Source: Chloroflexota bacterium (GTDB lineage: Bacteria > Chloroflexota > Anaerolineae > Promineifilales > Promineifilaceae). From it: a stretch of DNA of 5,711 bases. Positions 1 to 5,696 of this stretch are shown one piece after another. How positions within the stretch are numbered: position 1 is the first letter of the stretch; every line of letters starts with the position of its first letter. The position numbers and the translations under genes are program-made. The stretch lies in contig QQUD01000575.1 of assembly GCA_008501785.1 (NCBI GenBank), positions 1 to 5,711 of the forward strand, read 5' to 3'. The notes beneath the pieces are model-generated. The model was not told the DNA's origin, did no database searches, and saw nothing but the letters and a program-made list of their open reading frames with translations.

Positions 1-20
1 ATGTTCACCCCAACGTAACT
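1..20. other. Unassignable left edge
   Basis: These bases read ATG TTC ACC CCA ACG TAA in the first frame. They could be the tail of a gene entering from the left or simply intergenic sequence. Nothing here can be assigned; the next recognisable structure is the palindrome starting at 21. Confidence 0.3.
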
Positions 21-88
21 CGTAGGACAAAACGCTGTTTTGTCTAAACCAACCGCAGGTTGGTACAAGACCAGCGTTTTGTCCTACG
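21..88. repeat. Long nested palindromic element upstream of tadA
   Basis: Bases 21-36 (CGTAGGACAAAACGCT) are the exact reverse complement of 73-88, and the G37/C72 pair extends this to 17 bp. Inside lies a second perfect hairpin, ACCAACC (48-54) / GGTTGGT (58-64), with a GCA loop. The left arm can also fold locally: GACAAAAC (26-33) pairs with GTTTTGTC (37-44) around a 3-nt GCT loop. GTTTTGTC therefore occurs twice (37-44 and 76-83), and the two copies compete for the same partner. It has the look of a REP/MITE-like dispersed element or an attenuator-like structure, and it ends ten bases before the tadA promoter. It lacks a clear T-tract, so I do not call it an intrinsic terminator. A relation to known repeat families cannot be judged from one copy. 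Confidence 0.75.
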
Positions 89-97
89 GATTTTCAA

Positions 98-126
98 TTG
101 ATAAATTACCCTCACACTGTTATAAT
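98..126 (+). promoter_or_regulatory. Sigma70-type promoter of tadA
   Basis: TTGATA (98-103, 5 of 6 consensus bases) is followed by a 17-bp spacer and a perfect TATAAT (121-126). The expected transcription start is near 133, three bases before the GTG codon at 136. The transcript should therefore be nearly leaderless, which supports 136 as the tadA start. Confidence 0.75.
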
Positions 127-135
127 CACGCCGCT

Positions 136-636
136 GTGACAAATTTGCACATTATCAACGAAACAAATGAAAATCAACAGGCTATTGACGAAAAATGGAT
201 GCGGGTTGCGCTAGACTTGGCGGCACAGGCAGTAGCCATGGGCGAAGTCCCAGTTGGGGCTGTGGCGGTAAAAGATGGCACCATTGTTGGTGCTGGCTTC
301 AACCGCAAAGAAGATGCGCAAGACCCAACGGCTCATGCCGAAATGATTGCTCTACGTGAAGCAGCCACCACCGTTAACAATTGGCGGCTAATTAATGTGA
401 CGCTTTATTGCACGTTAGAGCCTTGCCCAATGTGTGCCGGAGCCATGATTCAAGCACGGCTCCCTCGGCTCGTTTACGGAGCCAAAGACGCACGATTTGG
501 TGCAGACGGCACCATCGTTGATGTCCTCGGCGCAATTGGCTTCAACCACACCGTCAACATCACACGCGGCGTGTTAAAAGATGAAGCGGCAGCGTTGTTA
601 CAGCAGTTCTTTCACATATTAAGAAGTAAGAAGTGA
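136..636 (+). CDS. tadA: tRNA-specific adenosine deaminase TadA
   Basis: TadA converts adenosine 34 to inosine in the wobble position of tRNA-Arg(ACG), a zinc-dependent hydrolytic deamination in the cytosol. The 166-residue product matches the family length (E. coli TadA is about 167). The N-terminal helix begins at WMRVALDLAAQA, followed by GEVPVGAV. The catalytic HAE motif (His67, Glu69) sits in DPTAHAEMIALR, and the zinc ligands lie in LEPCPMC (Cys97, Cys100). The C-terminal part (YGAKDARFGADG, then NHTVNITRGVLKDEAAALLQQFF) is also typical. The open frame extends upstream to a TTG at 40, but that region runs through the palindrome and the promoter. GTG at 136 restores the usual length and lies about 3 nt after the predicted transcription start; TTG at 145 is an alternative, and ATG at 199 would remove the first helix. 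No Shine-Dalgarno sequence precedes 136, so initiation is probably leaderless. The last codons and the stop lie inside the inverted repeat at 631-684. Confidence 0.95.
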   Translation: MTNLHIINETNENQQAIDEKWMRVALDLAAQAVAMGEVPVGAVAVKDGTIVGAGFNRKEDAQDPTAHAEMIALREAATTVNNWRLINVTLYCTLEPCPMCAGAMIQARLPRLVYGAKDARFGADGTIVDVLGAIGFNHTVNITRGVLKDEAAALLQQFFHILRSKK

Positions 637-684
637 ATAGTGGTTAGAAGTTTCTTCTTACTAATCACTAACCACTATTCACTT
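631..684. repeat. 17-bp perfect inverted repeat at the tadA stop
   Basis: AAGTGAATAGTGGTTAG (631-647) is exactly complementary to 668-684, with a 20-base loop. Alternative pairings exist: AGTAAGAAG (624-632) with CTTCTTACT (654-662), and AGAAG/CTTCT (646-650/654-658) within the loop. The tadA stop TGA (634-636) is in the left arm. A short T-run (683-686) and a tandem CACTTTT repeat (680-693) follow. It could end tadA transcription before the tRNA, but the T-tract is poor and the loop long, so a dispersed palindromic repeat serving as a weak terminator or RNA processing site is equally plausible. Confidence 0.7.
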
Positions 685-697
685 TTCACTTTTCTAC

Positions 698-784
698 GGA
701 GAGGTGCCAGAGTGGACGATTGGGGTGCTCTCGAAAAGCACTGTGGCTTTACGGTCACCGTGGGTTCGAATCCCACCCTCTCCG
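698..784 (+). tRNA. tRNA-Ser (anticodon CGA)
   Basis: A complete class II tRNA cloverleaf is visible. The acceptor stem GGAGAGG (698-704) pairs with CCTCTCC (777-783), and G784 is the discriminator, as expected for serine. The anticodon stem GTGCT (725-729) pairs with AGCAC (737-741). The loop CTCGAAA carries anticodon CGA at 732-734, reading UCG. A long variable arm (742-759) is diagnostic of Ser/Leu/Tyr tRNAs. The T arm is GTGGG (760-764), TTCGAAT, CCCAC (772-776). The full CCA is not encoded: the discriminator is followed by CCT. No separate promoter is obvious, so it may be transcribed from tadA or from a weak promoter within the inverted repeat region. Confidence 0.96.
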
Positions 785-787
785 CCT

Positions 788-821
788 AAAGAGGATGTCA
801 GAAATGATGTCCTCTTTTTTT
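788..821 (+). terminator. Intrinsic terminator of the tRNA-Ser gene
   Basis: AAAGAGGATGTCA (788-800) pairs with TGATGTCCTCTTT (805-817) through 13 bp, including two G-U pairs, closed by a GAAA tetraloop (801-804). A run of seven Ts (815-821) follows. This is a textbook Rho-independent terminator immediately after the tRNA 3' end. Confidence 0.92.
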
Positions 822-870
822 GAATCGAGCACAACTGGATATGGCATTTGGAATGCTTACACCCCATCAA

Positions 871-899
871 AAGACAATATGGCAAACGGCCGTTATAAT
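871..899 (+). promoter_or_regulatory. Candidate promoter of azlC
   Basis: A perfect TATAAT (894-899) lies 17 bp downstream of AAGACA (871-876), which matches TTGACA at four of six positions. The predicted +1 falls on base 906, the A of an ATG in the azlC frame. The palindrome AACGGCCGTT (885-894) lies in the spacer and overlaps the first base of the -10 box. It could act as an operator, but the same palindrome also recurs inside genes. Confidence 0.6.
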
Positions 900-905
900 C
901 CCCCC

Positions 906-1625
906 ATGCCTTCACGACGCACTGAATTTATCAATGGCATCAAAGCAAGCTTGCCTGTACTGTTGGGCGTGGTGCCATTTGCGATGATTTCGGGGGTAAC
1001 GGCCGTTAACATCAACCTCACCCCAATCGAAGGCATCGGCATGTCGCTGATCGTTTTTGCCGGGGCTGCACAGCTTGTCGCCTTGCAGCTTATCAGCACA
1101 AACACGCCAATTCTCATCATTTTAGTATCCACATTTTTTATCAACTTGCGCTTTTTTATCTACAGCGCGTCGCTTGCTCCACACTTGCAGCAGCATTCAG
1201 CGCGTGAGCGAATGCCATTGGCGTATTTACTCACCGATCAGGCTTACGCAATTTCAATTGTGTCTTACAATCAGGGCGGGCAGGATGGGCAGGATAAGCA
1301 GAATGTGAAACGGCCGTTTCGCTCATGGTTCTACATTGGGTCAGGTTTCATCTTGTGGCTGGTGTGGCAGTCAAGCACAATTGTTGGTGTGCTAGTTGGC
1401 GCACAAATTCCGGCAAGTTGGTCACTCGATTTTTCCATCCCGCTCACGTTTATGGCGCTCATTTTTATGTCGCTCAATGATCGGCCAACGGTGTTGGCTG
1501 CGATGAGTGCGGGAGTAACGGCCGTTATCGCCAAACCCCTCCCCTACAACCTGGGCATGATTCTAGCCGCACTTATCGGCATTGCCGCAGGCTTTTTCGC
1601 CAGCCGCTCCACAAAAACAGACTAA
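906..1625 (+). CDS. azlC: AzlC-family branched-chain amino acid exporter large subunit
   Basis: AzlC (YgaZ in E. coli) is the large inner-membrane subunit of an exporter for branched-chain amino acids and analogues, normally working with the small AzlD/YgaH subunit. From ATG 906 the product is 239 residues, the usual length. Family signatures are GVVPFAMISGV (about 21-31), VFAGAAQLVALQL (50-62), FINLRFFIYSASLAPHL (78-94), LLTDQAYAIS (108-117) and the C-terminal LPYNLGMILAALIGIAAG (212-229). Several hydrophobic segments are evident. A hydrophilic stretch with a GQDGQD duplication (near 123-135) lies between membrane segments. The open frame continues upstream into the tRNA, but those codons are tRNA and terminator. 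ATG 879 (nine residues longer) is the alternative start; 906 is preferred because it coincides with the predicted +1 of the TATAAT at 894. No Shine-Dalgarno sequence is seen. No azlD follows: the gene runs straight into a bidirectional terminator. Confidence 0.9.
   Translation: MPSRRTEFINGIKASLPVLLGVVPFAMISGVTAVNINLTPIEGIGMSLIVFAGAAQLVALQLISTNTPILIILVSTFFINLRFFIYSASLAPHLQQHSARERMPLAYLLTDQAYAISIVSYNQGGQDGQDKQNVKRPFRSWFYIGSGFILWLVWQSSTIVGVLVGAQIPASWSLDFSIPLTFMALIFMSLNDRPTVLAAMSAGVTAVIAKPLPYNLGMILAALIGIAAGFFASRSTKTD
1278..1295 (+). repeat. 9-bp tandem duplication within azlC
   Basis: GGGCAGGAT is repeated twice in direct succession and in frame, coding Gly-Gln-Asp twice in the hydrophilic stretch before the third conserved block of AzlC. 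It is a simple slippage-type duplication in a loop that tolerates length change. Confidence 0.85.
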
Positions 1626-1657
1626 AAAACCGAGTTTCTGACAGAAACTCGGTTTTT
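1625..1657. terminator. Bidirectional intrinsic terminator between azlC and the cDPGS-like gene
   Basis: AAAAACCGAGTTTCT (1625-1639) is perfectly complementary to AGAAACTCGGTTTTT (1643-1657), with a 3-base loop. The A-run on the left and the T-run on the right make it functional in both directions, as suits the convergent gene pair. It begins on the last base of the azlC stop codon. Confidence 0.93.
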
Positions 1658-1698
1658 GATTTCACACTAATTTGGTAAACGATTCAAGTATATCAGCT

Positions 1699-3033
1699 CT
1701 ATTTGCCAAACTTTGCCTTCAATAACTCTTTCAAAGAAGGTTGACCTATTGGCTGCAATTCATATTGCACCCGTTGGCTTGGCAGTTTAATGTCAATCAA
1801 ACGTCCCAAGTCAATTGGCGTCGCCACAATCACCATGTCTACTGGAGAACGGTTGATCGTTTCTTCGAGGTCGGCCATTTGCTCTTTGCCGTATCCCATT
1901 GCGGGCAAGACTGCGCCAGTGCCAGGATATTTTTCGTAGGTGGCGGTAATCGTGCGTACAGCATAAGGACGTGGGTCAATGATTTCATCTGCATCAAACA
2001 TCTGTGCTGCAACCACACCAGCACCATAAGCCATTTCGCCGTGGGTCAATGTTGGGCCATCTTCCACAACCAGTACTTTCTTGCCGCGAATCGCTGCCGG
2101 ATCATCGACAAAGATTGGTGAAGCGGCTTTGACAATGGCTGCATTGGGATTCACTTTACGGATGTTTTGCTGTACATCAATCACGTTGGCGTAATCGGCC
2201 GTATCCACTTTATTCATGACCACTACATCGGCCATACGCAAATTCGTTTCGCCTGGATGATAACGCAGCTCATGACCAGGACGATGTGGGTCTGTAACCA
2301 CAATATGGAAATCTGAGGCGTAGAACGGCACATCGTTGTTGCCGCCATCCCAAATGATGATGTCAGCTTCGGCTTCTGCCTGACGCAAAATCGCTTCGTA
2401 ATCAACGCCAGCGTAAATCACAGCGCCCCGTTCTACGTATGGTTCATACTCTTCACGCTCTTCGATGGTGCAGTTGTGCATGTCCATATCATCGTAGCTG
2501 GCAAAACGCTGTACAGCTTGTGCTGCCAGGTCTCCATACGGCATGGGGTGGCGAATGGCAACCACTTTTTCATAACCTAATTCGTCTTGCAAAATGGAAA
2601 GGATGTGGCGTGACGTTTGGCTTTTGCCACAGCCGGTGCGTACTGCACAAACAGAAACCATTGGTTTCTTGGATTTAATCATGGATTGACGCGGTCCTAA
2701 AAAGCGGAAACCAGCGCCGGTCGCCATTACACGAGAAGCCAAATGCATCACATATTCGTGAGAAACATCTGAATAGGAGAAAAATACATCATCGATCTGA
2801 TATTTAGCAATCAGTTCTTCCAGTTCACTTTCTGGGTGAATCGGAATGCCTTCTGGATAAAGTGGACCAGAAAGAGCTGCGGGATAGACACGCCCATCAA
2901 TGTTGGGGATTTGTGTCGCCGTAAACGCAACAACCTGATACTGGTCATTGTGCCGAAAGGCAGTGTTGAAATCATGAAAATCACGGCCGGCCGCGCCGGC
3001 AATTAAAATACGTTGTGGTTTGTTAGAACTCAC
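1699..3033 (-). CDS. Cyclic 2,3-diphosphoglycerate synthetase-like P-loop GTPase (COG2403 type)
   Basis: The protein resembles the COG2403 / cyclic-2,3-diphosphoglycerate synthetase family. The archaeal enzyme from Methanothermus fervidus closes 2,3-diphosphoglycerate to its cyclic form at the expense of ATP; bacterial members are usually named by homology and their true substrate is uncertain. From GTG at 3033 the product is 444 residues. The N-terminal Rossmann-like start is RILIAGAAGRDFHDF (about 8-22). The P-loop is VRTGCGKS (131-138), where the residue usually Ala/Gly is Val. A Walker B or G3-like IIIWDGGNND spans about 225-234, and a GTPase-type NKVD (274-277) suggests GTP binding. A conserved VEDGPTLTHGEMAYGAG block lies near 323-339, and the C-terminal domain contains VDMVIVATPIDLGRL. 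An upstream ATG (3075) would add 14 residues, but a GGAGGT sits 5 nt before the GTG, so GTG is chosen. No membrane segment or signal peptide is seen. It is monocistronic within the window and convergent with azlC. Confidence 0.85.
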   Translation of the reverse strand: MSSNKPQRILIAGAAGRDFHDFNTAFRHNDQYQVVAFTATQIPNIDGRVYPAALSGPLYPEGIPIHPESELEELIAKYQIDDVFFSYSDVSHEYVMHLASRVMATGAGFRFLGPRQSMIKSKKPMVSVCAVRTGCGKSQTSRHILSILQDELGYEKVVAIRHPMPYGDLAAQAVQRFASYDDMDMHNCTIEEREEYEPYVERGAVIYAGVDYEAILRQAEAEADIIIWDGGNNDVPFYASDFHIVVTDPHRPGHELRYHPGETNLRMADVVVMNKVDTADYANVIDVQQNIRKVNPNAAIVKAASPIFVDDPAAIRGKKVLVVEDGPTLTHGEMAYGAGVVAAQMFDADEIIDPRPYAVRTITATYEKYPGTGAVLPAMGYGKEQMADLEETINRSPVDMVIVATPIDLGRLIDIKLPSQRVQYELQPIGQPSLKELLKAKFGK

Positions 3034-3038
3034 GGGGT

Positions 3039-3044
3039 ACCTCC
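3039..3044 (-). promoter_or_regulatory. Strong Shine-Dalgarno of the cDPGS-like gene
   Basis: On the minus strand GGAGGT lies 5 nt before GTG 3033. It decides the start in favour of this GTG over the in-frame ATG at 3075, whose reading would pass through the ribosome binding site. Confidence 0.85.
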
Positions 3045-3166
3045 GAAAATTTAGTGGAAGTGCGCCTTCGCTCATACGAAAGCGGGCACCGTCAATATTT
3101 TACACGAGCTGTCAAGATCGTCCCGTAACAATTGTCATGCATTCGGGCGAGATTTGTCAGCTTCAA

Positions 3167-3196
3167 ATGACTATTTGACCATTGAAAAATAGTCAT
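3167..3196. promoter_or_regulatory. Inverted repeat, possible operator between divergent genes
   Basis: ATGACTATTT (3167-3176) and AAATAGTCAT (3187-3196) are perfect complements separated by 10 bases. A third half-site TGACTAT occurs at 3254-3260. The right arm overlaps the weak TTGAAA box at 3182-3187. The symmetry suits binding by a dimeric regulator, possibly the response regulator presumed to be encoded downstream of the kinase; this link is inference. Confidence 0.5.
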
Positions 3197-3323
3197 AATC
3201 AAATGAAAATTTAGTTATTAGTGACCTTTCTGCTATTTAAGTGTCGGAATAAGTGACTATCTTTTATAAAACGATCATTTTGGTTTACCTGCTTTTGAGT
3301 ACCCACAGGTATCCATCTCAGGT

Positions 3324-5696
3324 ATGAAACTATTCATGTACTGGACTTATAACCCCTACACGCTCCCCTTATTTATTGGTGCAGCGATAACTGGTGCTTT
3401 GCTTATCCCAATCTGGCAAAAACGAAAATCGGCCGGTTCGTTTGCGTTTGGTCTGATGGCATTGTCAGCTAGCATTTGGTGTTTTGGTTACGCCATGGAA
3501 ATTGGGGCGATGACGCTCACTTCTAAACTATTTTGGGCAAAGGTGCAATATCTGGGCATTACGCATGTGTCGATCATGCTGCTCATTTTCAGTTTGCAAT
3601 ATGCTCGTAAATGGCGTTGGCCTCGAAAATTTATGGTGATCCCTTTGATTCTGCCCTGGCTGGTGTTGATTGCTGTTTGGTTAGAACCAAATTTGGGATG
3701 GGTGTATCAGCGAGTGGGTTTAGATGACAGCGGCCCATTTTTAAATTTGTCATTGACTTATGGACCCATGTTTTGGGTCATTATTTTTTATTCTTATTTA
3801 TCGCTGCTTTTGGCGACTGTGGTTCTGCTGCGTACTGTGCGGCGCATGCCTGAATTGTATAACAGGCAGGTGTGGGGCATCTTATTTGCGATGCTCCTGC
3901 CCTGGATTGGCAATGGATTGTATGTGGCGGGACTAACGCCTGTGCCGCAGTTGGACTTGACCCCGTTTGGATTTGCAATAACGGCCGTTCTGCTCGGCTG
4001 GACCTTACAACGATTAAGCTTATTAGACATCACCCCTTTCGCCCGCGATGTGGTTTTAGAAAAGATGACTGAAATCGTGTTGGTGATCAACAAAAGGCAA
4101 AAAATTGTTGATATAAACCCTGCTGCTGCTCAATTATTTGGTGTCACAAGGGGTGAAGCCATTGGATGTCTTACAAGTGAGTTATTTATAGGGCGTTTTG
4201 CCTCATTGCAAAAAAGTTACCAATCCAACCAACTTCGGCAAGAGTTGGCCTTGTATGATGGCGATGCGCCATTTTATGCGAATTTAACCATTTCACTGTT
4301 GTTTGATCATCATGGGGAAGAAAACGGCCGTTTACTCGTCCTGCACGACATCACAACCCAAAAACAAGCGGTTGCCGCTCTCGGTTCGCAAAAGCAGCTA
4401 TTTGAGAATTTGGTTAATATCGCTCACATCGTCTCGCAAAGTCCAGACCTGAATTTAACACTGCAAAGTACGCTCGATATTGCAACACATGTAACCCAGG
4501 CTGAAACTGGCAGTTTGTTGTTGATTGACAATGAAGGCACTGTTGTAACCAGCCTCTTGCCACAACAAATGTCATCTGTGCAGGAACGACATACGGTGGA
4601 AACGGCCGTTTTAAAAGAAGGGCTTGCAGGCTGGGTATACAAAAATCGGAAAATGGCCCTCATTCAAGATACAAACCAAGATAATCGTTGGCTACAGCTA
4701 CCCAACCAATCCTATAGTGCACAATCAGTTTTAGCTGTACCGATTTACAAAGAAGATAGTGTGACAGGAATTCTTACCCTGTCACATCCTGACAAGAATC
4801 ACTTTTCAAATGAACATGTGCAATTAATGCAGGCAGCCGCCACACATATTGCATTGGCTGTCAACAACGCGCAGCTTTATACAGCCGAGCAGCAATTAGT
4901 ATCAGAATTATCTATCGCCAAAGACAAAGCTGAAACAGCGAATCGAGCCAAAAGCACATTTTTAGCAACGATGAGCCACGAATTGCGCACCCCTCTGGCC
5001 GCGATTATCGGTTATAGCGAACTGCTTGAAGAACAAAGCAAACTATATGGGTATGAAAAAGTAGTGCCTCGTCTGCAACAAATCGGTGTTGCGGCTAACC
5101 ATTTGCTATCGATCATAAGCGATATTCTAGACCTCTCAAAGATTGAAGCTGGGCGTATGAGTCTATTTTGTGAACCATTTTCAGTTGCTGAATTAGTTGA
5201 TCAAGTTGTGACAACAGCCCGTCTGCCTATTGAAGAAAATGGAAACAAGCTATTTGTTGATCTCCAGACTAACAATCAAATAATGGTGAGCGATCAAGCA
5301 AAAGTGCGCCAGGTGCTAGTAAATTTGCTAGGCAATGCGGGTAAATTTACACACAATGGTCAAGTCACCCTTTCCGTTTCCGCACAAACAAGTAACAACA
5401 CCCTGCATAACTTGGATTGCACGATCTTCCAGATTATCGATACTGGGGGCGGGGTTCCATTAGAAAAGATAGACACGATTTTTGATGCGTTTGTGCAGGT
5501 CGATTCTTCAACAACGCGCAAACATGGCGGGAGTGGGTTGGGGCTGGCAATTTGTAAAAGTTTGTGTGAGATGATGGGTGGGAGCATCACCGTAACTAGT
5601 GAAGTGGGTAAAGGGTCTACCTTTACTGTACAACTGCCCATGAAGTGTCCAGATGGGGTTGATGGCGAACTGCGTCATCAGGAGGTCACGCTATGA
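3324..5696 (+). CDS. Membrane sensor histidine kinase, 7TM-PAS-GAF-HisKA-HATPase
   Basis: This is a 790-residue two-component sensor that autophosphorylates on histidine and passes the phosphate to a response regulator. The first 230 or so residues form seven hydrophobic segments (about 13-30, 40-60, 76-94, 102-120, 148-169, 183-203, 211-228), matching the HisKA_7TM sensor type. A PAS domain follows (about 245-345, INPAAAQLFGVTRGEAIG, ending LHDITTQKQ), then a GAF domain (about 365-518, ending HIALAVNNAQLY) and a short helical linker. The HisKA H-box is TMSHELRTPLAAIIGYSELL with His552. The ATPase domain shows the N-box NLLGNAGKFT (Asn671), G1 DTGGGVP (Asp706), F-box IFDAFVQV and G2 GGSGLGLAI (735-743). 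All catalytic residues are present. No receiver domain is fused. The start lacks a good ribosome binding site; the ATG four codons downstream (3336) is possible. The stop overlaps the next start as ATGA, so the pair is translationally coupled. Confidence 0.94.
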   Translation: MKLFMYWTYNPYTLPLFIGAAITGALLIPIWQKRKSAGSFAFGLMALSASIWCFGYAMEIGAMTLTSKLFWAKVQYLGITHVSIMLLIFSLQYARKWRWPRKFMVIPLILPWLVLIAVWLEPNLGWVYQRVGLDDSGPFLNLSLTYGPMFWVIIFYSYLSLLLATVVLLRTVRRMPELYNRQVWGILFAMLLPWIGNGLYVAGLTPVPQLDLTPFGFAITAVLLGWTLQRLSLLDITPFARDVVLEKMTEIVLVINKRQKIVDINPAAAQLFGVTRGEAIGCLTSELFIGRFASLQKSYQSNQLRQELALYDGDAPFYANLTISLLFDHHGEENGRLLVLHDITTQKQAVAALGSQKQLFENLVNIAHIVSQSPDLNLTLQSTLDIATHVTQAETGSLLLIDNEGTVVTSLLPQQMSSVQERHTVETAVLKEGLAGWVYKNRKMALIQDTNQDNRWLQLPNQSYSAQSVLAVPIYKEDSVTGILTLSHPDKNHFSNEHVQLMQAAATHIALAVNNAQLYTAEQQLVSELSIAKDKAETANRAKSTFLATMSHELRTPLAAIIGYSELLEEQSKLYGYEKVVPRLQQIGVAANHLLSIISDILDLSKIEAGRMSLFCEPFSVAELVDQVVTTARLPIEENGNKLFVDLQTNNQIMVSDQAKVRQVLVNLLGNAGKFTHNGQVTLSVSAQTSNNTLHNLDCTIFQIIDTGGGVPLEKIDTIFDAFVQVDSSTTRKHGGSGLGLAICKSLCEMMGGSITVTSEVGKGSTFTVQLPMKCPDGVDGELRHQEVTL
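5681..5686 (+). promoter_or_regulatory. Shine-Dalgarno of the gene following the kinase
   Basis: GGAGGT lies within the end of the kinase gene, 6 nt before the ATG at 5693. It shows that a real gene begins there even though only six codons are visible. Confidence 0.85.

Larger units (their letters stand above)
3034..3323. other. Divergent intergenic region, cDPGS-like gene / histidine kinase
   Basis: This gap of about 290 bp must hold the promoters of both divergent genes. It is AT-rich from about 3160 onward. Short repeats are plentiful: GAAAATTTAGT at 3045-3055 and 3205-3215, CAAATGA at 3164-3170 and 3200-3206, TGACTAT at 3168-3174 and 3254-3260, and CAGGTAT at 3306-3312 and 3319-3325. A rightward promoter could be TTGAAA (3182-3187), a 17-bp spacer and GAAAAT (3205-3210), but it is weak. 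TTTTATAAAA (3262-3271) contains a TATAAA without a fitting -35 box. On the minus strand an exact TTGACA (3115-3110) has no matching -10 box. I see no convincing coding region or RNA gene. Confidence 0.5.
885..4610. repeat. Dispersed 10-bp palindrome AACGGCCGTT, seven exact copies
   Basis: Exact copies lie at 885-894, 998-1007, 1309-1318, 1517-1526, 3980-3989, 4323-4332 and 4601-4610. Several are longer palindromes: 997-1008 is 12 bp, 1307-1320 is 14 bp, and 4322-4333 and 4600-4611 are 12 bp. Four cluster in or just before azlC and three lie in the histidine kinase gene. Three codon registers are used: Thr-Ala-Val (998, 1517, 3980, 4601), Asn-Gly-Arg (4323, and 885 if azlC starts at 879) and Arg-Pro between Lys and Phe (1309). 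Core-only CGGCCG variants lie at 2196-2201, 2984-2993 (two overlapping) and 3430-3435. The span given covers the first to the last exact copy, not a continuous repeat. Confidence 0.9.

Noticed and set aside
21..88. CRISPR-like repeat or attachment site
   Set aside because: There is no regular spacer array and no integrase nearby; the structure is one palindrome with a duplicated half-arm.
40..135. N-terminal extension of tadA from TTG 40
   Set aside because: It runs through the palindrome and the TTGATA/TATAAT promoter; the TadA family needs only the part from about 136.
720..905. Upstream extension of the azlC frame, beginning inside the tRNA
   Set aside because: The codons coincide with the tRNA-Ser body and its terminator and show no AzlC homology; the family length fits a start at 906.
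694..915. Minus-strand frame containing GGEGGIRTHGDRKATVLFESTPIVHSGTS
   Set aside because: This is the antisense translation of a tRNA-Ser gene, a common spurious protein call.
2984..3000. GC-rich run with nested GGCCGG/GCCGGC palindromes
   Set aside because: It codes the Ala/Gly-rich IAGAAGRD nucleotide-fold motif of the cDPGS-like protein, which explains the composition; it lacks the AA/TT flanks of the iterated palindrome.
3097..3115. Minus-strand TTGACA with TAAAAT as the cDPGS-like gene promoter
   Set aside because: The hexamers are only 7 bp apart and no -10 box sits at 16-18 bp, so the pair is not a functional promoter as read.
3781..4093. Antisense frames within the kinase gene
   Set aside because: They have no ribosome binding sites or recognisable domains and overlap a well-supported coding region.
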